From: a virus
IMG/VR virus record: IMGVR_UViG_3300020411_000765
Coordinates: 1 to 28,654 of that record
Length of the DNA stretch: 28,654 nucleotides
Strand: one strand, 5' to 3'
This document shows, piece after piece, positions 25,982 through 28,654 of the stretch (its first letter is position 1; every line of letters begins with the position of its first letter). Position numbers and translations under genes: made by a program. A model generated the notes under the pieces. The model worked only from the letters and a program-made list of their open reading frames with translations, did not search any database and was not told where the DNA came from.

Positions 25982-26295
25982 GCTTTGACTTGTTTTACCA
26001 ATTGAGCGTGATACGGTGTTACTAGGTCAAAACCTTTTCTCAAGTCCTTGCCTAGTTCTTGGATCTCATACTGATGGATTGCCCATCTAGTCTGAATGTC
26101 CTTGACGTAGCGATCAACTGAAATGAGATTTCTTGTTGATGGACGCTTGAGAGTGGTCACCTTAGCAACTGGTTTGCCACCTTTGAAGGTTGTGACTGTG
26201 ACCTTAGAAACTTGAGGTTTCTTCGCTGCTGCTTTTCTTGCCCTTGGTTTGCGTGTTGCTTTCTTAGGGGCAGTTGAAACAGTTGCAGTTGGCAT
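25969..26295 (-). CDS. 108-aa protein with histone-H1-like basic N-terminal tail
   Basis: Residues 1-30 ('APKKATRKPRARKAAAKKPQ') are a Lys/Arg/Ala/Pro tail of the kind found in linker histones and bacterial histone-like proteins such as AlgP or Hc1. Residues 30-55 remain basic, and 55-108 form a probable helical domain ('VDRYVKDIQTRWAIHQYEIQ', ending 'LVKQVKAWTV'). DNA or RNA binding is likely from composition; it could compact or protect phage DNA or alter host transcription. It stands alone behind a strong extended -10 (GTGTATAATAG) and ends within palindromic box 4. The 'ARK' context in the tail is notable given the SET-domain gene in this window. Confidence 0.68.
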   Translation of the reverse strand: MPTATVSTAPKKATRKPRARKAAAKKPQVSKVTVTTFKGGKPVAKVTTLKRPSTRNLISVDRYVKDIQTRWAIHQYEIQELGKDLRKGFDLVTPYHAQLVKQVKAWTV

Positions 26296-26321
26296 GAAGT
26301 GAAATTCATTTGAACTCTTCT

Positions 26322-26327
26322 ATTATA
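26322..26327 (-). promoter_or_regulatory. extended -10 GTGTATAATAG for the basic-tail gene
   Basis: A perfect TATAAT with upstream TGTG on the minus strand, 27 bp from the ATG at 26295. No -35 and no good palindromic box at the usual distance: only a half site AACTG at 26362-26366. Confidence 0.7.
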
Positions 26328-26415
26328 CACAGGCAGCGACCAGATCCAGAAAAACGTAACAAACTGAAACAATAAGAATTACAACAAAAATTCCAGCTGC
26401 CTGGCGGCAGACCAA
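26323..26415 (-). CDS. possible 30-aa membrane peptide (TTG start)
   Basis: Between the terminator of the 46-aa gene and the promoter at 26322, one frame encodes MVCRQAAGIFVVILIVSVCY then VFLDLVAACV, a single membrane-spanning helix. The only start is TTG and there is no ribosome site or separate promoter; it would be reached only by read-through of the terminator. The stop overlaps the next -10. It may be a real mini-protein or chance AT-rich hydrophobic coding. Confidence 0.22.
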   Translation of the reverse strand: MVCRQAAGIFVVILIVSVCYVFLDLVAACV

Positions 26416-26439
26416 AAAAAGAGGTGCCTATTGGCACCT
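26414..26439 (-). terminator. intrinsic terminator overlapping the end of the 46-aa gene
   Basis: Minus-strand AGGTGCC-AATA-GGCACCT followed by C and seven T. The TAG stop of the 46-aa gene lies in the loop, so the last sense codons form the stem. Confidence 0.88.
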
Positions 26440-26568
26440 GTCTTCAAATCGTTTGTAGACCATTTCATCAATCTGGTCTTGGGTCATGAAGAGGAGATCA
26501 GTTCTAAACTCTTCAAGGATTTCTAGATAGCAGTCTTCTAGAATAGACTCGTGATGGAGTGTGCTCAT
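26428..26568 (-). CDS. 46-aa acidic hypothetical protein
   Basis: The frame reads MSTLHHESILEDCYLEILEE, then 'FRTDLLFMTQDQIDEMVYKR' and ends FEDRCQ: two acidic amphipathic helices. It starts at an ATGA overlap with the 57-aa gene and its stop lies inside the terminator hairpin. Function unknown. Confidence 0.65.
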   Translation of the reverse strand: MSTLHHESILEDCYLEILEEFRTDLLFMTQDQIDEMVYKRFEDRCQ

Positions 26569-26738
26569 AGTCCGTTTAAAAACTCGTGCATCTCGTCCAT
26601 GTATTCAGCGTATGTGCCGTTGAACCAATCTGGGGCGACTCGTTCTTGGTGACGCTTGCAAGACTCGTTGATCTCACGGACGCTGTAACCCTTTTGAAGG
26701 AGTGAGGGAAAAAACTCTTGAAGGTTTGATTTATTCAT
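26565..26738 (-). CDS. 57-aa hypothetical protein
   Basis: From ATG 26738 the protein reads MNKSNLQEFFPSLLQKGYSV, then 'REINESCKRHQERVAPDWFN' and ends 'YMDEMHEFLNGL'. It is helix-rich. A GTG five codons upstream would extend it but lies within the -10 region, so ATG is preferred. The predicted transcription start falls almost on the ATG, so the mRNA may be leaderless. It is coupled to the 46-aa gene. No family was recognised. Confidence 0.62.
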   Translation of the reverse strand: MNKSNLQEFFPSLLQKGYSVREINESCKRHQERVAPDWFNGTYAEYMDEMHEFLNGL

Positions 26739-26744
26739 ACCTCT

Positions 26745-26750
26745 ATAATA
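26745..26750 (-). promoter_or_regulatory. extended -10 GTGTATTATAG for the 57-aa gene
   Basis: Minus-strand TCGTGTATTATAGAGG, 7 bp from the ATG. Box 5 is centred 41.5 bp upstream. Confidence 0.62.
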
Positions 26751-26754
26751 CACG

Positions 26755-26783
26755 AAAATGCCCCCACTTCAAGCGAAATGAGG
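26755..26783 (-). terminator. hairpin terminator after the 105-aa gene
   Basis: Minus-strand RNA CCTCATTTC-GCTT-GAAGTGGGG forms a 9-bp stem using two G-U pairs, so it is stable only as minus-sense RNA. A short T-run (TTTT) follows. Confidence 0.6.
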
Positions 26784-26804
26784 ACACCTTGTGAATTGGC
26801 ACAG
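26781..26804. repeat. palindromic early box 5
   Basis: Plus-strand GGACACCTTGTGAATTGGCA, a divergent copy with core centred at 26791.5. It lies 18 bp after the stop of the 105-aa gene. Confidence 0.58.
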
Positions 26805-26822
26805 CAACTCAGCTGAGTTTTT

Positions 26823-27140
26823 TTATTTTGTGTCAGAATGGACTGGAAACGAGAGGGACTCGCCTTCCTTGAGTGAGTAACTGTGATAATCCCGTCCCTC
26901 AATTTCTTGGTCGGGGTCAACGGGATAATTGCCGTAGATGGTTGTGACAATTTCATCATCGTCCTCCATCTCTACGACATGCTCAATTAATTCATGTTCT
27001 GTCATATTCTCATAATAGTCTATGAGAGTCTCACGACAATACTCATATAATGCCTTGGGGTCCTCTGCCAGTCTGTCTGCTACGACATCGGCATACGTCT
27101 CAACAAGGGCATCAAATTGAGAATCAATTTCTTGGGGCAT
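26823..27140 (-). CDS. 105-aa acidic hypothetical protein
   Basis: Residues 1-60 ('MPQEIDSQFDALVETYADVV', then 'DYYENMTEHELIEHVVEMED') are helical and very acidic. The C-terminal third ('NYPVDPDQEIEGRDYHSYSL', ending 'VHSDTK') looks extended. AGG nine bases before ATG is the only ribosome site. It has an 83-nt leader with a conserved outer stem shared with the Api92-like gene, suggesting that its expression is controlled at the RNA level. The net charge could suit a DNA mimic or an inhibitor of a basic partner, but no family was recognised. Confidence 0.66.
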   Translation of the reverse strand: MPQEIDSQFDALVETYADVVADRLAEDPKALYEYCRETLIDYYENMTEHELIEHVVEMEDDDEIVTTIYGNYPVDPDQEIEGRDYHSYSLKEGESLSFPVHSDTK

Positions 27141-27223
27141 GTGGAAAAACCTGTGGAAAAGTGTGGGAGTGTTGCAACCACCATGTTCAATACACGGTCA
27201 TTTAAGGTTCTTACTCCTCCCAC
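27141..27223 (-). promoter_or_regulatory. structured mRNA leader B upstream of the 105-aa gene
   Basis: The predicted transcript starts with GTGGGAG (27223-27217), pairing with CTCCCAC (27169-27163) around 47 nt. Inside is a 6-bp hairpin ACCGTG/CATGGT with a 7-nt loop (27198-27180), extended by AACC/GGTT. From the closing stem to ATG is 22 nt, against 21 nt in leader A. Confidence 0.48.
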
Positions 27224-27229
27224 TTATCT

Positions 27230-27235
27230 AATATA
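27230..27235 (-). promoter_or_regulatory. extended -10 GTGTATATTAG for the 105-aa gene
   Basis: Minus-strand TTGTGTATATTAGATAAG placed 3 bp after the six-T run of the preceding terminator. Box 6 is centred 41.5 bp upstream. Confidence 0.62.
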
Positions 27236-27238
27236 CAC

Positions 27239-27263
27239 AAAAAAGGCACCCTTTGGGGGTGCC
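27239..27263 (-). terminator. intrinsic terminator after the 43-aa gene
   Basis: Minus-strand GGCACCC-CCAAA-GGGTGCC followed by TTTTTT, a 7-bp perfect stem. Confidence 0.9.
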
Positions 27264-27264
27264 A

Positions 27265-27286
27265 GTGGACAGTTTAAGAACTGGAC
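27265..27286. repeat. palindromic early box 6
   Basis: Plus-strand GTGGACAGTTTAAGAACTGG, core AGTT-TAAG-AACT centred at 27276.5. It contains the TAA stop of the 43-aa gene. Confidence 0.75.
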
Positions 27287-27405
27287 GTATAATCCAATTC
27301 TAAAGCAACCATACTGTTAGAATGTGCTTCTATAATATTATCATCCTCCTCTGGATGATCATCGTAATACTTTAACTCTTGTTTGACATATTCTTCAAAA
27401 GTCAT
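27274..27405 (-). CDS. 43-aa acidic hypothetical protein
   Basis: The frame reads MTFEEYVKQELKYYDDHPEE, then 'DDNIIEAHSNSMVALELDYT' and SSS. ATG at 27405 has GGAGG ten bases upstream. The stop lies inside palindromic box 6. It stands alone after a long leader of up to 170 nt containing a perfect 10-bp hairpin. Function unknown. Confidence 0.62.
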   Translation of the reverse strand: MTFEEYVKQELKYYDDHPEEDDNIIEAHSNSMVALELDYTSSS

Positions 27406-27573
27406 TGTTACAAACCTCCATAGGATTAGGTAATAATAGTTATAAGAATAAATGACTATTTGTTACTATTCTTTAACTTGAGATAAAAAAGAATCGCATA
27501 AATGGGCAATTTATGCGAATTCGTAGCAGTTTTAATTAACATTAAATGATAAAATGCGATTTTTTAAAAATAT
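27406..27573 (-). promoter_or_regulatory. AT-rich leader or promoter region of the 43-aa gene
   Basis: No gene is seen in these 168 bp. A TATAAC-like -10 at 27439-27444 (minus) may start the 43-aa transcript. A perfect 10-bp inverted repeat, TCGCATAAAT-GGGCA-ATTTATGCGA, lies at 27494-27518. On the minus strand the hairpin is followed by TTC and six T, so it could act as an attenuator or end a short RNA. AATCGCAT also recurs at 27554-27561. Confidence 0.4.
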
Positions 27574-27606
27574 AAAAAAACCCAGAATTTCACTTTCTGG
27601 GTTTTA
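27574..27606 (-). terminator. strong intrinsic terminator after the 107-aa gene
   Basis: Minus-strand AAACCCAGAA...TTCTGGGTTT (10 bp) with seven T following. The plus strand also has a short T-run, so it may work in both directions. Confidence 0.9.
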
Positions 27607-27619
27607 TCAAAAAACGCAA

Positions 27620-27943
27620 TTATCGTGCTATGTGAAAACCATCAAAAAATGGTGTGTCTAGATCATCAACGTACCACTGAAAGTCTTTCTGGAAAATACT
27701 TGCGCCGTGCAAGAATGTATCAAGAATGGCATTCAATCGTGACTTGGTTGTATTAGTTTCCCAACCACAACTTGATAACCAAAGGTCACCAAATTTGTCA
27801 ACGAATGTGATACGGTTGTTGTGAAGGTAAACAGAAGTGTTGCCCTCATCGTCCTTCTCAACACGTGTGTTGGACTTACTCCAACTCTGTCCATTTGATA
27901 GGTTGCAGATAGCGTTCTGCATTTCTCTTTCAATTTTTCTCAT
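27620..27943 (-). CDS. 107-aa conserved phage protein (GWxTxTTKxRLN family)
   Basis: 'MQNAICNLSNGQSWSKSNTR' near the start, 'SVYLHNNRITFVD' in the middle, 'LSSCGWETNTTKSRLNAILD' and 'ASIFQKDFQWYV' near the end form a pattern I recognise from a hypothetical family found in very different phages. No function is known for it to my knowledge. A downstream in-frame Met at residue 8 is an alternative start; 27943 is the first ATG. It follows the 56-aa gene by 21 bp and is the end of that unit, with a strong terminator after it. No membrane segment or catalytic motif is visible. Confidence 0.72.
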   Translation of the reverse strand: MRKIEREMQNAICNLSNGQSWSKSNTRVEKDDEGNTSVYLHNNRITFVDKFGDLWLSSCGWETNTTKSRLNAILDTFLHGASIFQKDFQWYVDDLDTPFFDGFHIAR

Positions 27944-27964
27944 GATGTTTGGTAAATAGGGTGT

Positions 27965-28135
27965 TCAGTTAAGGGGAGCAGTTTCAGCAGTTAAGGCACC
28001 TTCAATATTGCCTAGTAAGGTCCAAAGGTTAGAACACTCGTCATCATCCTGGATGAATGGATTGTCCAACGCTCTGTTGAGTGCCTCAGCATATGCTGTT
28101 GCTTCCTCTACTGTGAACTCAAGATTTACTGTCAT
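27965..28135 (-). CDS. 56-aa hypothetical protein
   Basis: From ATG 28135 the protein reads MTVNLEFTVEEATAYAEALN, then 'RALDNPFIQDDDECSNLWTL' and ends 'GALTAETAPLN'. It is an acidic helical protein. The frame is open for 41 more codons upstream, but that extension runs through a -10 element and palindromic box 7, so the shorter start is preferred. No ribosome site is evident. It is co-transcribed with the 107-aa gene. Function unknown. Confidence 0.64.
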   Translation of the reverse strand: MTVNLEFTVEEATAYAEALNRALDNPFIQDDDECSNLWTLLGNIEGALTAETAPLN

Positions 28136-28160
28136 TTGGGACTTGATTGGGTGGACATGC

Positions 28161-28238
28161 TTAATTATAAGCGAGATCAGCAACAATGGGGAGAAAAGTG
28201 GACAGTTTGTGAACTGGTTCAACTGATCTCGTTTCCAT
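28161..28238 (-). CDS. possible 25-aa peptide
   Basis: A short frame beginning METRSVEPVHKLSTF and ending IVADLAYN starts 18 bp after the -10 at 28257-28262. It has no ribosome site, and box 7 and the next -10 lie inside it. It may be only a leader region. Confidence 0.15.
   Translation of the reverse strand: METRSVEPVHKLSTFLPIVADLAYN
28164..28169 (-). promoter_or_regulatory. -10 element TATAAT for the 56-aa gene
   Basis: Minus-strand GCTTATAATTAAG, 29 bp from the ATG at 28135. No terminator hairpin lies between it and box 7, yet the box centre is still 40.5 bp upstream. Confidence 0.6.
28198..28220. repeat. palindromic early box 7
   Basis: Plus-strand GTGGACAGTTTGTGAACTGG, the cleanest match to the consensus, core AGTT-TGTG-AACT centred at 28209.5. 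Confidence 0.75.
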
Positions 28239-28256
28239 CGTTGCGTGACCAATATC

Positions 28257-28262
28257 ATTATA
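28257..28262 (-). promoter_or_regulatory. -10 element TATAAT after the 50-aa gene terminator
   Basis: Minus-strand ATTATATAATGAT just after the T-run of the terminator. Box 8 is centred 61.5 bp upstream, about two helical turns further than in the other seven cases. Confidence 0.5.
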
Positions 28263-28265
28263 TAA

Positions 28266-28292
28266 TAAAAAGCACCCCGTTAAGGGTGCTTT
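28266..28292 (-). terminator. intrinsic terminator after the 50-aa gene
   Basis: Minus-strand AAGCACCC-TTAACG-GGGTGCTT, an 8-bp stem, followed by T-rich sequence running into the next -10. Confidence 0.85.
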
Positions 28293-28312
28293 GTAATAAT
28301 CTGAAACAAAAA

Positions 28313-28333
28313 GGTCCAGTTTAATAACTGTCC
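28313..28333. repeat. palindromic early box 8
   Basis: Plus-strand GGTCCAGTTTAATAACTGTC, core AGTT-TAAT-AACT centred at 28323.5; the minus strand carries the GGACAGTT arm. It contains the TAA stop of the 50-aa gene. Confidence 0.68.
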
Positions 28334-28473
28334 TCCTCCCACTTCTCATACTCCTTGAATTTTGCTACCTTCTTTTTCTTACCTTTCTTTACTCCTTTGA
28401 TCTTGTATTCATAAGTTGCAACATTATCAGCATATTCATCGGAATATGTGTTAATATTATGAGATTTACCCAT
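28321..28473 (-). CDS. 50-aa Lys-rich hypothetical protein
   Basis: The frame reads MGKSHNINTYSDEYADNVAT, then 'YEYKIKGVKKGKKKKVAKFK' and ends 'EYEKWEEDSY'. The centre is a Lys cluster flanked by acidic ends. The stop lies in palindromic box 8, and the last codons carry the same AAGTGGGAGGAG 12-mer as leader B. The start is 31 bp after the stop of the partial gene at the right edge. Function unknown; nucleic-acid binding is possible from the charge. Confidence 0.62.
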   Translation of the reverse strand: MGKSHNINTYSDEYADNVATYEYKIKGVKKGKKKKVAKFKEYEKWEEDSY

Positions 28474-28504
28474 TTGTATTAGATAGTGGCGAAACTACAG
28501 ATAT

Positions 28505-28654
28505 TTATTTGTCAGTTAGTACACCATCTTTGCGAGATTGTGATACAAATGACCCGACACTTCCACCATCTTGTTGTAACTCATTACTGATAAGTACAGA
28601 ACACAAGTTATTAGTGAATTCTGGTACATTTTCACAATTATATGCATATTCTTT
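28505..28654 (-). CDS. hypothetical protein, C-terminal 49 residues only
   Basis: The frame is open to the right edge and ends 'LISNELQQDGGSVGSFVSQS' plus RKDGVLTDK. The start is outside the window. The visible part is polar and helical, with two Cys in its first 20 visible residues, and shows no family motif. A half site of the palindromic box (GTCAGTT) lies at 28511-28517 close to its stop. Confidence 0.55.
   Translation of the reverse strand, partial: KEYAYNCENVPEFTNNLCSVLISNELQQDGGSVGSFVSQSRKDGVLTDK

Noticed and set aside
26354-26370. Possible ninth palindromic box upstream of the basic-tail gene
   Set aside because: Only the AACTG half is present and its distance to the -10 (about 32.5 bp) does not fit the others.
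26157-26372. 71-aa minus frame beginning at 26372
   Set aside because: It needs a non-ATG start, overlaps the basic-tail gene out of frame and reads through its promoter.
26806-26819. Palindrome AACTCAGCTGAGTT followed by T on the plus strand
   Set aside because: It would terminate plus-strand transcription, but no plus-strand gene lies upstream; the hairpin also has little room for a loop.
28136-28258. N-terminal extension of the 56-aa gene up to 28258
   Set aside because: The extension covers a TATAAT and palindromic box 7, and the family-like acidic helix begins at ATG 28135.
28511-28524. Half site GTCAGTT near the right edge
   Set aside because: The second arm is missing and no convincing -10 lies at the expected distance.
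22865-28654. tRNA genes or CRISPR-like repeats in the accessory block
   Set aside because: No cloverleaf with TTC-loop sequence and no regularly spaced direct repeats with unique spacers were seen; the boxes are separated by genes, not spacers.

Overview
The window looks like part of a marine T4-like cyanophage genome (contractile-tailed, Kyanoviridae-type). The support is the syntenic baseplate block gp25-gp6-gp7-gp8 with cyanophage-type N-termini, a very large DUF4815-type virion protein, a tail-fibre-like protein with the typical 'VDGTTTT..DKNIVLA' signature, T4-type late promoters (TATAAATA), and a cluster of tiny phage genes of unknown function. The exact host cannot be read from the sequence. 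Every gene I can support is on the minus strand, so transcription runs from high to low coordinates. No tRNA, CRISPR array, insertion sequence or integrase was seen.

Late block, about 22.93 kb down to 1. A TATAAATA promoter at 22923-22930 precedes a tightly packed operon: a 162-aa Pro/Thr-rich protein, an 85-aa protein overlapped out of frame by a 72-aa coiled-coil protein, a PAAR-like protein, a 45-aa basic peptide, a compact SET-domain protein, gp25, gp6 and a giant 2818-aa gp7-like protein. A second TATAAATA at 10526-10533 drives gp8 (569 aa), the 2732-aa DUF4815-type protein, and the start of a tail-fibre-like gene cut by the window edge. Most of these build the baseplate and the fibres attached to it.

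Accessory block, 23.0 kb to the right edge. About 20 small genes sit in short one- to four-gene units. Recognisable members are a T5orf172/GIY-YIG-like protein, a DUF3574-like protein, an Api92/YubB-like protein, a widespread phage family with a 'GWxTxTTKxRLN' signature, and a protein with a histone-H1-like basic tail. Many unit boundaries share one architecture: an imperfect palindrome (core AGTT-NNNN-AACT), a hairpin with a T-run, then an extended -10 (often GTGTATNATAG) without a visible -35. Seven of eight palindromes are centred 40.5-42.5 bp upstream of the -10 hexamer and the eighth is about 20 bp (two helical turns) further. That fixed geometry, kept even where no hairpin intervenes, suggests an undescribed activator or operator site controlling a phage regulon.

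Other signals worth following are two 81-83 nt mRNA leaders that begin at their predicted start sites with the same GTGGGAG and close it with CTCCCAC, a minimal SET methyltransferase next to basic 'ARK'-containing proteins, a 146-nt dual-coding overlap, and shared repeat modules across three adjacent virion proteins.
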